Assembly: GCF_050699915.1 (NCBI RefSeq)
Contig: NZ_JBOHGA010000005.1
Location: 1 to 64,000 of the forward strand
DNA length: 64,000 bases
Reading direction: 5' to 3'
Source: Actinophytocola sp050699915
GTDB taxonomy: Bacteria; Actinomycetota; Actinomycetes; Mycobacteriales; Pseudonocardiaceae
Program-made: the position numbers and the translations under genes
The notes under the pieces: model-generated
What the model was told of the DNA's origin: nothing
What the model saw: only the letters and a program-made list of their open reading frames with translations
Databases searched by the model: none
In this document: positions 43,511 through 53,200 of the stretch, piece after piece
Layout of the letters: every line of letters begins with the position of its first letter
How positions within the stretch are numbered: the stretch's first letter is position 1

Positions 43511-43718
43511 CCTGGCCGCCTCGGCGTCAGCGGCGTGGGCCAGAAGCCGGCTGTCCGCCGCGAATCCGGGTCTGGTCGCGGACCGGAACCAGCCACACCG
43601 GCTGGTCCCGCGAGTTGCGAGGCTCCCCGCCTCTGGTGCGGGCTCGCCACGAACGCTTCCGGGGTCCGATCGGCCGCGTTGTGGGCGGGTGCTCTGCGGA
43701 CAGTCGCTTCGGGCGAAA

Positions 43719-44045
43719 TCAGTCGAGCATGTCCTTCTGGTGGGCGATCGCCTCGTGAAGTAGGGCTGCGAGCTCCTTCGGGTGCTCCATCACCGTCGCG
43801 TGGGGGACTTGGCGCACGTAGCGGGCCTCCCCGCGCAGCAGCTGGGCCGGATCGTCAAGCAGTGCGCCCTTGTGGAACATCAGCGACACGCCATTCGACG
43901 AGGCCGCCACCGCGCATACCCAGTGGTGCCAGTCGCCGCCTGCGGTGAACGTCAGGCGGCGCCACTTCACCGCCTCCTCCAACTCGGGCGCGGCGCCGCG
44001 CACCAGGTCGGCCAGCTCGTCTTTCTGCGCCTCTCGGCCGGTCAC
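43719..44045 (-). CDS. DUF1801-family protein
   Basis: A 108-residue YdhG-like protein of the DUF1801 fold. Typical features are PELEEAVKWRRLTFTAGG, WVCAVAASSNGVSLMFHKGA and a final YVRQVPHATVMEHPKELAAL region. Function unknown. The GTG has GAGGAGG about 8 nt upstream. It ends 13 nt downstream of the MobA-like gene stop and is likely co-transcribed with it. Confidence 0.8.
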   Translation of the reverse strand: MTGREAQKDELADLVRGAAPELEEAVKWRRLTFTAGGDWHHWVCAVAASSNGVSLMFHKGALLDDPAQLLRGEARYVRQVPHATVMEHPKELAALLHEAIAHQKDMLD

Positions 44046-44058
44046 GGGAGGGACCTCC

Positions 44059-44673
44059 TCATTCGTCGGGGTACCCGGTCACCTTCTCACCGGGGTCCGA
44101 CAGTTCCGGGAGGTCCGACGGGCGATCCACGTCATCTCCGCTGGCCACGTCCTCGCACGGCACCTCGAGCGGCGGGTGCGACGACAGGTACGGCCGCGCG
44201 CCCGCGTCCCCGACGGCCGCCTTCACGACGTCCGGCCAGCGGTCGCGGCCGATCAGGACCGGGTGGCCCGGGCGGCCGAAGTAGGTCGCCCGCGCGAGGG
44301 CGTCCGGTGCGGCCAGGTCGGCGAGCCGGCGTATCGCCAGTGCCGTCACCCCCGGCGTGTCGACCGGAAGCACCACCACGGCCTGCGCGACCGACGACGC
44401 GAGCGTCGACAGGCCGGCCCGCAGCGACGAACCCATCCCGGTCGTCCACTCTGGATTGTCCACAAGAGCCGACCCGGGCAACGACGCCGACGCCCGCACC
44501 GCGTCGGCCGACGCACCGAGTACGACCACCACCGGCACGCACCCGCCCTCGTGCAGCACCTGCGCCGCATGCTCCACGAACAGCCGCCCACGGTGGCGCA
44601 CCAACGCCTTCGGCATCCCGAACCGGCGTCCGGCGCCGGCCGCGAGCAGCAGCCCGGCCACGGTCACGGTCAC
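44059..44673 (-). CDS. MobA-like nucleotidyltransferase
   Basis: A 204-residue NTP-transferase of the molybdenum-cofactor cytidylyl/guanylyltransferase (MocA/MobA) group. The nucleotide loop is LLLAAGAGRRFGMPKALVRH at the N-terminus and the Mg-binding region is VVLPVDTPGVTALAI. The ending is Asp/Glu-rich. No molybdoenzyme gene is nearby, so the substrate may be another sugar or cofactor. GTG start chosen from three in-frame GTGs. Confidence 0.82.
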   Translation of the reverse strand: MTVTVAGLLLAAGAGRRFGMPKALVRHRGRLFVEHAAQVLHEGGCVPVVVVLGASADAVRASASLPGSALVDNPEWTTGMGSSLRAGLSTLASSVAQAVVVLPVDTPGVTALAIRRLADLAAPDALARATYFGRPGHPVLIGRDRWPDVVKAAVGDAGARPYLSSHPPLEVPCEDVASGDDVDRPSDLPELSDPGEKVTGYPDE

Positions 44674-44687
44674 GAAACCGAGCCTAG

Positions 44688-45563
44688 TCAGCGGAAGTCG
44701 GCCACGTGATCGACCGCCCACCGCGCGAACGTCCGCGCCGGCCGACCGGTGACCTCCTCGACCGTCGGCAGCGGCCGGATCGACTCCGCCAGCTCCTCGG
44801 TCGTCATGTCCGGCAGGGAGGACGCGGAGTACGCCTCGAACCCGGTCAGGAAGTCCGCGTTGTCCGCGGCCCAACCACCCTGCCGCTTCAGGATCTCCCG
44901 CGACTCGGCCGGCGTCACCTCCTCGAACCGCACCTTCTCACCCAGCGCTGCCGAGATTGCCCGCGTTTGCTCGCGCGCGCTGATCCGCTCCGGGCCGGTC
45001 AGGTCGTACGCGCGCCCGTGATGTCCGGCCGACAGCAGGGCGGCCACCCCGACCGCGGCGACGTCCGCCTCGTGGATCGGCACGCCTCGCCAGTCCGGGT
45101 AGTGGTAGCGCACGACCCGCTCGGCCCGGATCGACGGTCCCCACAGCCGCAGGGTGTTCGAGGCGAACTCGCCGGGACGCAGGTGGGTCCACTCGCACCC
45201 CGACGCCTCGACCGCCTGCTCGACCGGAAACTGGAAGTCCGTGTCGTACCCGCCGGTCACCGCGCCCGAGGACAGCGTGACGATCCGCCGCACCCCGGCC
45301 TCGACCGCACGGGTCACGACCGCCCGGGCACTGCGCGGCTCGGGGAACAGGAACAGCGCGGTCGCCCCGTCGACCGGCAGGGTCGCGGGCTCGAGCAGAT
45401 CGCCCCGCACCACGGAGACGCCCGCCGGGACCGGGGCGCCGGTCGCCGACGCGAAGTCGTCCGGGTGGCGTGTCATGGCCCGCACGGGCACATCCGCCGC
45501 CGCGAGCTGAGCCACCACGTGCCGGCCCACCTGGCCCGTCGCGCCCGTCACCAAGATCGTCAT
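44688..45563 (-). CDS. NmrA-like NAD(P)-binding oxidoreductase
   Basis: A 291-residue atypical SDR/NmrA-family protein. It begins with the Rossmann motif MTILVTGATGQVGRHVVAQL and lacks the classical YxxxK pair. Other features are ALFLFPEP, LRPGEFASNTLRLW and ISAREQTRAISAALGEKVRF. It may be a NAD(P)H reductase or redox-sensing regulator. Divergent from a TetR gene, with an 11-bp palindrome between them, so it is the probable target of that repressor. Confidence 0.85.
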   Translation of the reverse strand: MTILVTGATGQVGRHVVAQLAAADVPVRAMTRHPDDFASATGAPVPAGVSVVRGDLLEPATLPVDGATALFLFPEPRSARAVVTRAVEAGVRRIVTLSSGAVTGGYDTDFQFPVEQAVEASGCEWTHLRPGEFASNTLRLWGPSIRAERVVRYHYPDWRGVPIHEADVAAVGVAALLSAGHHGRAYDLTGPERISAREQTRAISAALGEKVRFEEVTPAESREILKRQGGWAADNADFLTGFEAYSASSLPDMTTEELAESIRPLPTVEEVTGRPARTFARWAVDHVADFR

Positions 45564-45585
45564 GAGACCTCCCTGCAGAAAGTGG

Positions 45586-45596
45586 GTACACTGTAC
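45586..45596. promoter_or_regulatory. Operator between NmrA-like and TetR genes
   Basis: GTACA-C-TGTAC is a perfect 11-bp palindrome in the 63-bp divergent gap. It is well placed for repression of both the oxidoreductase and the TetR gene. Confidence 0.55.
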
Positions 45597-45626
45597 GCGA
45601 ATTTAGCACAATACGATGGGCCCGCG

Positions 45627-46394
45627 ATGACCAAGGACGACACGGCCTCGTCGAGCTTCGGTGGCTCGGCCACCGCGGCCCGCAGCATGGAGCTCCTCTG
45701 GGGCACCAAGCCGGCGCCCAGCCGGGGCCGAAAACCCGGTATGACCGTCGAACGGATCGTCGCCGCCGCCGTCGAGCTCGCCGACGCCGAGGGCCTGGAC
45801 GGCGTCTCCATGCGCCGCGTCGCCGACCGGCTGGGCGCGGGCACGATGTCGCTGTACCGGTACGTCCCGGCCAAGGCCGAGCTGCAGGACCTGATGCTCG
45901 ACTCGGTCATGGGTGACGCCGCGTCGGTGGTCGCCGGCGCGGGCTGGCGCGCGGCGCTCGAGCGGTTCGCGCGCGCGAGCCTCGAGGGCTACCAGCACCA
46001 CCCGTGGCTGCTGCGCGCGTCGCTGACCAGGGGCGTGATGGGCCCGAACCAGGCCGCCGCGCTCGACGCGGTACTGGCCGCGGTCGGTGACCTCGGGCTG
46101 ACCAGCGGCGAGCGGATGGCGGTCGTCGGCCTGGTCACCGGCTACGTCCGCGGCGTGGCCCAGCAGCTGGTGGAGGAAACCCAGGTCCAGCGGCGCACCG
46201 GGGTCAGCGACGAGCAGTTCTGGACCGACTTCGCGCCGCTGCTCGACGGCCACCTCGACCCCGCGCGGTACCCGGCGCTCACACAGGTGTGGCGCGACGA
46301 GGAGCTGGACTGGGGAGACCCGTTCGACTTCGGACTGCGGCGGGTCCTGGACGGCATCGAGGCGCTGGTCGAGTCCCGCCGGATCGGCTCGTGA
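45627..46394 (+). CDS. TetR-family regulator (TetR_C type)
   Basis: A 255-residue repressor with an N-terminal extension of about 40 residues before the HTH (VSMRRVADRLGAGTMSLYRY, residues about 73-92). The long C-terminal ligand domain with WRAALERFARASLEGYQHHP resembles TetR proteins that sense small hydrophobic compounds. It overlaps the downstream hydrolase by four bases and is divergent from the NmrA-like gene. Confidence 0.9.
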   Translation: MTKDDTASSSFGGSATAARSMELLWGTKPAPSRGRKPGMTVERIVAAAVELADAEGLDGVSMRRVADRLGAGTMSLYRYVPAKAELQDLMLDSVMGDAASVVAGAGWRAALERFARASLEGYQHHPWLLRASLTRGVMGPNQAAALDAVLAAVGDLGLTSGERMAVVGLVTGYVRGVAQQLVEETQVQRRTGVSDEQFWTDFAPLLDGHLDPARYPALTQVWRDEELDWGDPFDFGLRRVLDGIEALVESRRIGS

Positions 46395-47077
46395 CCGCGC
46401 CCGACCTGCGCGTGCTCGGCCGGACCGGTGTGCGCGCGGTGGCGCTCGTCCTGCACGGCGGGCAGGAGACCAGCAAGGTCCGCGCGCACCGGCTGCGCCC
46501 CGCCTACCTGCGGATGCTGCCGTTCGCCCACGACCTGCGGTGGGCGGGGCGCCACGCCGGACTCGCGGCGTGGCAGCTCTGCTATCGCTACCGCGGCTGG
46601 AACGGTCCGGACCGCGACCCGGTCGTCGACGCCCGCTGGGCGCTCGGGGAGATCGGTAGGGCGCATCCGGGCGCGCCGGTCGTCGTGGTCGGGCACTCGA
46701 TGGGCGGCCGGACGGCGCTGCACGTCGCCGGCGCCGAGCGGGTGGCGGCCGTGTGCGCGCTCGCGCCGTGGACTCCCGAAGGCGACGTCGTCGACCAGCT
46801 CGCCGGGCGGACCGTGTTGATCGCGCACGGTGACCAGGACACGGTGACCGCCCCCGGGCGGTCGCTGCGCTACGCGGTGCGGGCCAAGGAGGTCACCGAC
46901 GCGGTGTGCCGGTTCGACGTGCTGGGCGAGGGACACTCGATGCTGCGCCGGGCGCGCGAGTGGCGGCTGCTGGTGCGGCGCTTCACGCTCGGCGCACTGG
47001 GTATCACTGAGCTGGACCACGTCATCGCCAGCGCGCTGGCCAAATCCTCGCCCGGTGGGTTGAGCGTTCCGCTCTGA
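46391..47077 (+). CDS. Alpha/beta hydrolase
   Basis: A 228-residue serine hydrolase. The nucleophile elbow is VVVGHSMGGRTAL with Ser near residue 101, the acid is in LIAHGDQDTVT near 145 and the His is in LGEGHSMLRRA near 180. The substrate is unknown. The GTG start overlaps the TetR stop (GTGA), so it is probably controlled by the same repressor. Confidence 0.88.
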   Translation: MTAPDLRVLGRTGVRAVALVLHGGQETSKVRAHRLRPAYLRMLPFAHDLRWAGRHAGLAAWQLCYRYRGWNGPDRDPVVDARWALGEIGRAHPGAPVVVVGHSMGGRTALHVAGAERVAAVCALAPWTPEGDVVDQLAGRTVLIAHGDQDTVTAPGRSLRYAVRAKEVTDAVCRFDVLGEGHSMLRRAREWRLLVRRFTLGALGITELDHVIASALAKSSPGGLSVPL

Positions 47078-47161
47078 CTCGCGTCCCCTACGGTGTGAGC
47101 GGTACCACTGGCAACCTCGACAGCGGTCCCCACGTCTTGGGAATCGACGGAAGGTGGGGAG

Positions 47162-48340
47162 ATGAGCTACGGCCAGCAGGGCCCGCCGCGGCGGCCCGGG
47201 TATGGAGGCGGCCCAGGTGGTTATGGGCGGCCGCCCGCGCAGGGCCGGCGTCCGGCGTACCACGAGACCAAGGCGCTGCCCATGCCGCCGACCGACGCGC
47301 CGCCGCGCCGGGGTCACTACGACGGCCCGCCGCCGGACGGGTACGGCCCGCCGCCGCGCGGTGACGGTTACCCACCGCGACCGCGCCGGCCCCGCAAGCG
47401 CCGCCGCTTCGGCCGCACGCTCGGCATCATCGTGCTCATCCTGGTCGTGCTGCTCGCCGGCATGTACTTCTGGGTCGACTCCTCGCTCAACCGCGTCGCG
47501 GCGCTCGCCGACTACCCGGGCCGGCCCGCGGAGGCGGCCGGCACCAACTGGCTGATCGTCGGCTCGGACAGTCGCGAGGGCTTGTCGCAGGAGGAGAAGG
47601 ACAAGCTCATCACCGGCGACACCGAGGGCAAGCGCACCGACACCATGCTCATCGCGCACCTGCCGGACAACGACACGCCGGCGACGCTGATGAGTCTGCC
47701 GCGCGACCTGAACGTCGAGGTCCCGGGCAACGGCGTCAACAAGATCAACGCCGCGTTCTCGATCGGCGGGCCGAAGCTGCTCGTGCAGACCATCGAGCAG
47801 GCGACCGGGCTGCGCATCGACCACTACGCCGAGATCAACTTCGCCGGCTTCGCGAACATGGTCGACGCCGTCGGGGGAGTCGAGATCAACATCCCGAAGA
47901 CGATCAAGGACAACGCGACCGGCGTGACGATCAAGGCCGGCCCCCAGACGCTGGACGGCGCGCAGGCGCTGGCGTTCGTCCGCACCCGCAAGAGCGCGGC
48001 CACGCCGAGGTCGGACCTCGACCGGGTGGCGAACCAGCGGACGTTCATCGGCGCGCTGGCCGCGGAGATCGCGAGCCCGGCGACGCTGCTCAACCCGTTC
48101 GACGTCTTCCCGTTGCTCTCGGAGGTGCCGAACGCGCTGACCGTCGACGACGGCGACCACCTGTACCACCTCGCGGGCCTGGGCTTCGCGATGGGCGGAA
48201 TCTCCGACGGCGGCACGATCACCACGACGGTGCCGGTGACCGACGGCTCGGCGACACAGATGGACGAGGCCAAGTCGCAGGCGTTGTTCGACGCGCTGAA
48301 GACCGACGCGGCGGTGCCGAAGGACGCGCTCTACAACTAA
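47162..48340 (+). CDS. LytR-CpsA-Psr (LCP) family cell wall ligase
   Basis: A 392-residue membrane-anchored enzyme that attaches wall polymers (arabinogalactan in mycolic-acid bacteria) to peptidoglycan. The first ~75 residues are a Pro/Gly/Arg-rich cytoplasmic tail, then one membrane helix (LGIIVLILVVLLAGMYFW), then the LCP domain with LIVGSDSREG, RTDTMLIAHLP, TLMSLPRDLNV, NKINAAF and LDRVANQRTFI. The stop overlaps the convergent peroxiredoxin gene by four bases. Confidence 0.93.
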   Translation: MSYGQQGPPRRPGYGGGPGGYGRPPAQGRRPAYHETKALPMPPTDAPPRRGHYDGPPPDGYGPPPRGDGYPPRPRRPRKRRRFGRTLGIIVLILVVLLAGMYFWVDSSLNRVAALADYPGRPAEAAGTNWLIVGSDSREGLSQEEKDKLITGDTEGKRTDTMLIAHLPDNDTPATLMSLPRDLNVEVPGNGVNKINAAFSIGGPKLLVQTIEQATGLRIDHYAEINFAGFANMVDAVGGVEINIPKTIKDNATGVTIKAGPQTLDGAQALAFVRTRKSAATPRSDLDRVANQRTFIGALAAEIASPATLLNPFDVFPLLSEVPNALTVDDGDHLYHLAGLGFAMGGISDGGTITTTVPVTDGSATQMDEAKSQALFDALKTDAAVPKDALYN

Positions 48341-48792
48341 GGAGTGCGGCGGCGAAGGATCTCGAGGGCGCGGTCGGCGTGCACGGCCATCCGGAGCTCG
48401 CTCTTGACCACCTCGAGCACGGTGCTGTCGGTGTCGATGACGAACGTGTGGCGGCGGGTGAGCAGCGGCCCGAACGCTCGCCGCACGCCGAACCGTGTGG
48501 CCACCTCGCCGTCCGGGTCGGACAGCAGCGGGAAGTCGAACGTGTGCTTGTCGCTGAAGGCCCGCTGCTTGGCCACGTCGTCCGGGCTGATGCCGACCCG
48601 GGAGGCCTTCAGCTCGGCGAACTCGCCGGCGAGGTCGCGGAAGTGGCAGCTCTCGACCGTGCAGCCGCGAGTCATCGCGGCCGGGTAGAAGAACAGCACC
48701 AGCGGTCCGGTCTCCAGGAACTCACCGAGCCGGCGGGGCGTGCCGGTCTCGTCGGGCAGCTCGAAGTCGGGGGCGGTGTCGCCGGCCTTCAT
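48337..48792 (-). CDS. Peroxiredoxin (BCP/PrxQ type)
   Basis: A 151-residue thiol peroxidase. The active-site segment is MTRGCTVESCHFRDLA with the peroxidatic Cys and the resolving Cys four residues later, the PrxQ alpha-2 arrangement. The chain starts MKAGDTAPDFELPDETG, with GAGGAG 5 nt upstream of the ATG. It reduces peroxides using thioredoxin-like partners. Confidence 0.93.
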   Translation of the reverse strand: MKAGDTAPDFELPDETGTPRRLGEFLETGPLVLFFYPAAMTRGCTVESCHFRDLAGEFAELKASRVGISPDDVAKQRAFSDKHTFDFPLLSDPDGEVATRFGVRRAFGPLLTRRHTFVIDTDSTVLEVVKSELRMAVHADRALEILRRRTP

Positions 48793-48814
48793 CGACTCTC
48801 CTCGCGCAGGGATC

Positions 48815-49414
48815 ATGGTGTACGTGGACACTACCGCCCGCCGCGCGGCGCTCATCGTGACCGAGGTGCTCTCGCCGGCCGTCGTGGTCGTGGCGCTCCC
48901 GCTGGCCGTCGCCTGGCACGCGACGGGATACGAACCGCTGCAGACGCTGGGCTGGGGCGTGCTCGTCGCGATCTTCTACAGCGTGCTGCCGATGGCGTTC
49001 CTCGTACGTGGCGCGCGCCGCGGGCGATGGGAGGGCCGCTGGGTGCGCGACCGCGCCCACCGGACGGTGCCGCTGCTGGTGTGCCTCGCGTCCGCCCTGG
49101 CCGGCACGGCGATCATGCTCGCCGGCGGCGCGCCGACCGAGCTCGTCGCGCTGGCCTGGGCGTTGATCGTGACCGGGGTGGCGTGCCTGGTGATCACCCG
49201 CTGGTGGAAGGTGTCGGTGCACGCGACGGTGGCCGGGGGAGCGGTCGCGATGATCAGCTACGTCTACGGGCCGTGGCTGTTGCTGCTCGCCCTGCTCGTG
49301 GCGTTGGTGTGCTGGGCGCGCGTGGTGGTGGAGGACCACACGGTGGCGCAGGTCTTGGTGGGCGCGCTGCTCGGCCCGGTGGTGGGGGGCGCGGTGTTCC
49401 TCGCCTTGAGCTGA
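48815..49414 (+). CDS. PAP2-like membrane phosphatase
   Basis: A 199-residue membrane protein with about five helices and degenerate PAP2 phosphatase motifs: RDRAHRTVP for the first, KVSVHATVAG for the second (PSGH replaced by VSVH) and ARVVVEDHTVAQ for the third. It may dephosphorylate a lipid phosphate or be an inactive relative. Only 22 nt separate its ATG from the divergent peroxiredoxin ATG. Confidence 0.7.
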   Translation: MVYVDTTARRAALIVTEVLSPAVVVVALPLAVAWHATGYEPLQTLGWGVLVAIFYSVLPMAFLVRGARRGRWEGRWVRDRAHRTVPLLVCLASALAGTAIMLAGGAPTELVALAWALIVTGVACLVITRWWKVSVHATVAGGAVAMISYVYGPWLLLLALLVALVCWARVVVEDHTVAQVLVGALLGPVVGGAVFLALS

Positions 49415-49426
49415 CGCGAGTGGCGG

Positions 49427-49768
49427 TCAGGCCGGGCCGCCGCCGAAGCCGATCTCGTTGCCGTCGGGGTCGGCGTAGGTGATCTTCCGGACGCCGTCGC
49501 CGTACGTCTCCCGGTTCGCGGGCTCCAGCCCGCGCTCGGCGATCGCGGCCATGCGGGTGTCGAGGTCGTCGACGAAGAGGGTGAGCCGGGCGTGGCCGGC
49601 GTGCTCGGGATCTTCGACGATGTACACGTACCGGTGCTCGGCGACCTCCCACACGGCCTCCGTGTCGTGTGGGAAGAACGCCGGCGGGGTGCCGAACAGC
49701 CGCTCCCACCAGGCCAGCGCGGTGGCGTAGTCGGCGACGGGGACTCCCGCGAACAGGTCGGCGGCCAT
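49427..49768 (-). CDS. VOC (glyoxalase/bleomycin-resistance fold) protein
   Basis: A 113-residue single-module vicinal-oxygen-chelate protein: LFAGVPVADYATALAWWERL, VYIVEDPEHAGHARLTLFVD and YADPDGNEIGFGG give the usual beta-alpha-beta layout. Substrate unknown; metal ligands are not fully conserved. It lies directly downstream of the PaaI-like gene (nine bases) and is probably co-transcribed. Confidence 0.85.
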   Translation of the reverse strand: MAADLFAGVPVADYATALAWWERLFGTPPAFFPHDTEAVWEVAEHRYVYIVEDPEHAGHARLTLFVDDLDTRMAAIAERGLEPANRETYGDGVRKITYADPDGNEIGFGGGPA

Positions 49769-49777
49769 GCCGGCAGG

Positions 49778-50170
49778 CTAGCTCCTCAGCGTGCGGCTGC
49801 GGCCGCGGAACTCCGCGATCACGTCGTCGTCCCGGCGGACCGTCACGTCGCACAGCCCGCTGCGGCCGTACACGACGCGCTCCTCCGCCCGCGCCTCGAG
49901 CACGTCGCCGCGTCGCGCGGTCGCCACGAAGGTGACATCGGCGCCCGCGGCGACCGTGACCGGGCCGTGACTGTTGCACGCGCAGGCGAACGCGGTGTCC
50001 GCGAGCAGGAACACGTACCCGCCGTGGGCGATGTCGTGGCCGTTGACCATCGTGTCGGTGACCGTCATCCGGACCACCGCGAAGCCCGTGCCGGCGTCCA
50101 CGAGGGTCATGCCGAGCGAACGCGAGGCGAGGTCGTCGTCGAGCATGCGGCGTACGGACTCGGGAACCAT
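49778..50170 (-). CDS. PaaI-type hotdog thioesterase
   Basis: A 130-residue acyl-CoA thioesterase of the PaaI family. The hotdog active-site segment is VNGHDIAHGGYVFLLADTAF followed by ACACNSHG. In paa operons such enzymes release CoA from phenylacetate intermediates; here no other paa genes are present. It is divergent from icmF, with a palindromic element in the 100-bp gap. Confidence 0.88.
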   Translation of the reverse strand: MVPESVRRMLDDDLASRSLGMTLVDAGTGFAVVRMTVTDTMVNGHDIAHGGYVFLLADTAFACACNSHGPVTVAAGADVTFVATARRGDVLEARAEERVVYGRSGLCDVTVRRDDDVIAEFRGRSRTLRS

Positions 50171-50245
50171 CGCGCCATCATGGCAGTTCGGCCCACTTCG
50201 ACCGTGCCCGAACGGGGAGACCTCGCCCACATCGGTTGCACGTCG

Positions 50246-50267
50246 AATAGTAGGACGTCAAACTATT
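50246..50267. promoter_or_regulatory. Palindromic element upstream of icmF
   Basis: AATAGT and ACTATT arms are separated by ten bases (AGGACGTCAA). The element sits four bases before the icmF ATG, which has no Shine-Dalgarno. It could be an operator for a regulator of branched-chain acyl-CoA metabolism and would overlap the promoter or a very short leader. Confidence 0.5.
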
Positions 50268-50270
50268 ATC

Positions 50271-53200
50271 ATGGCCATCACGCTGCACCGTCCCGCGAAC
50301 CCGGTTCGGTTCGTCACCGCCGCGAGCCTGTTCGACGGGCACGACGCGGCCATCAACATCATGCGCCGCATCCTGCAGTCGCAGGGCGCCGAGGTCATCC
50401 ACCTCGGCCACAACCGCTCGGTGCGCGAGGTCGTCCGTGCCGCCATCCAGGAGGACGTCCAGGGCGTCGCGATCAGCGCCTACCAGGGCGGCCACGTCGA
50501 GTACTTCAGCTACCTCGTCGAGCTGCTGAACGAGCACGGCGCGGGCCACATCAAGGTCTTCGGCGGCGGCGGTGGCGTGATCGTCCACGAGGAGATCCAG
50601 CTCCTGCACGAGCGCGGCGTCGCGCGCATCTTCTCCCCGGACGACGGCCAGCAGCTCGGCCTCGCCCCGATGATCAACTCGATGGTCGAGGCCTGCGACA
50701 CCGACCTCGCCGACCGGCCGGAGCCGCCGCTCGACGCGCTCTACGCCGGCCAGCACGACGCGCTCGCCCGCGTCATCACCAAGATCGAGGCCGGCAAGCT
50801 GGACGAGGCCACGCTCGAGCGGATCCGCGAGACCGCGAAGAGCCGGCAGGTCCCGGTCCTCGGCATCACCGGCACCGGCGGCTCCGGCAAGTCCTCGCTC
50901 ACCGACGAGCTCGTCCGCCGCTTCCGCCTCGACCAGGAGGACAAGCTGCGCGTCGCCGTGCTCGCGGTCGACCCGACCCGCCGGCGCGGTGGTGGCGCGC
51001 TGCTCGGCGACCGGATCCGGATGAACACCCTCGGCGGCATCGCGGGCCTGCCCGGCGGGGACGGCGAACAGGTCTACTTCCGCTCGATGGCCACCCGCGG
51101 CGCGGCGACCGAGGTGCCCGACGGCCTGACGGACGCGGTCGCCGCGGCCAAGGCGGCCGGCAACGACCTCGTGATCGTCGAGACGCCCGGCATCGGCCAG
51201 GGTGACGCGGCCATCGTGCCGTTCGTCGACACCTCGCTGTACGTGATGACGCCCGAGTTCGGTGCCGCGTCGCAGCTCGAGAAGATCGACATGCTCGACT
51301 TCGCGGACGCCGTGGCCATCAACAAGTTCGAGCGCCGCGGCGCCGAGGACGCCCGCCGCGACGTCGCCCGGCAGCTGGTGCGCAACCGCGAGGCGTTCGG
51401 CTCCTCCTGGGAGGACATGCCGGTCTTCGGCACCAGCGCGGCCACGTTCAACGACGACGGCGTCACCGCCCTCTACCACCACACCCGCGACCTGCTCGCC
51501 GAGCGCGGGCTGGCGGTCAGCGAGCCGACCCTGGCCTCGGTCGGGAGCAAGGTGTCCACCAGGGCCGCCACCGTCGTGCCGCCGCAGCGGGTGCGCTACC
51601 TCGCCGACATCGCCGACACCGTGCGCGACTACCACGAGCGGACCGACGAGCAGGTCGCCGCGGTGGCCGAACGGGCCGCGCTCACCCGGGCCCGCTCGGC
51701 GCTCGACCGGGCCGGGTTGTCCACAGTGGACATCGACGCGCTCGCCGAGGAGGCCGCGCGCCGGGTACAGCGCGACACCGAGGACCTGCTGGCTCGTCAC
51801 CGCACGCTGGCCGAGGACTACGCCGGCGACGAGCTCGTCGTGCGGGTCCGGGACAAGGAGCTGCACACTCAGCTGTGGCGCGAGACCCTGTCCGGCAGCC
51901 GGATCCCGCGGGTCGCGCTGCCCCGGTACGACGACGAGGGGTCGCTGCTCCGCTTCCTGCGCAAGGAGAACCTGCCCGGCTACTTCCCGTTCACCGCGGG
52001 CGTGTTCCCGTTCAAGCGCGACGGCGAGGACCCGGCCCGCATGTTCGCCGGCGAGGGCGACGCGTTCCGCACCAACCGCCGCTTCCGCTACCTGTCCGAG
52101 GGATCCGAGGCGACCCGGCTGTCGACCGCGTTCGACTCGGTGACGCTCTACGGCCACGACCCGGACACCCCGCCGGACATCTACGGCAAGATCGGCACCT
52201 CCGGGGTGTCGATCGCGACGCTGGACGACATGAAGGCGCTCTACGAAGGCTTCGACCTCACCGCACCGTCCACATCGGTCTCCATGACGATCAACGGCCC
52301 GGCGCCGACGATCCTCGCGTACTTCCTCAACACCGCGATCGACCAGAACGTCGAGAAGTTCGCCGCCGAGCACGGTCGCCAGCCGACCGAGGACGAGCGC
52401 GCGGAGATCGCCGCGTGGGCGCTCGCCAACGTCCGCGGCACCGTGCAGGCCGACATCCTCAAGGAGGACCAGGGCCAGAACACCTGCATCTTCTCCACCG
52501 AGTTCAGCCTGCGGATGATGGCCGACATCCAGGAGTGGTTCATCGCCAAGAAGGTCCGCAACTTCTACTCGGTGTCGATCTCCGGCTACCACATCGCCGA
52601 GGCCGGCGCGAACCCCATCAGCCAGCTGGCCTTCACGCTCGCCAACGGGTTCACCTACGTCGAGTCCTACCTCGCTCGTGGCATGCACATCGACGACTTC
52701 GCGGCGAACCTGTCGTTCTTCTTCTCCAACGGCCTCGACGCCGAGTACAGCGTGATCGGCCGGGTGGCGCGGCGGATCTGGGCGGTGGCCATGCGCGAGC
52801 GCTACGGCGCTAACGAACGCTCGCAGAAGTTCAAGTATCACGTGCAGACCTCGGGCCGGTCGCTGCACGCGCAGGAGATGCACTTCAACGACATCCGCAC
52901 CACGCTGCAGGCGCTCTGTGCGCTGTACGACAACGCGAACTCGTTGCACACCAACGCCTACGACGAGGCGATCACCACGCCGACCGAGTCGTCGGTGCGC
53001 CGCGCGATGGCCATCCAGCTGATCATCAACAAGGAGTGGGGGCTGTCGAAGAACGAGAACCCGCTGCAGGGCTCGTTCATCGTCGACGAGCTGACCGACC
53101 TGGTCGAGGAGGCCGTGCTGGTCGAGTTCGAGCGCCTCGCCGAACGCGGCGGCGTGCTCGGCGCGATGGAGACCGGCTACCAGCGCGGCCGCATCCAGGA

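Noticed and set aside
43588..43606. Seven-base hairpin ACCAGCC/GGCTGGT after the ABC exporter as a terminator
   Set aside because: The stem is short, has no U-tract, and similar stems occur by chance at this GC content. Mentioned only within the exporter entry.
43535..43948. A 137-codon plus-strand frame after the ABC exporter
   Set aside because: It runs antisense into the DUF1801 gene and has Arg/Gly/Ser-rich, domain-free sequence.
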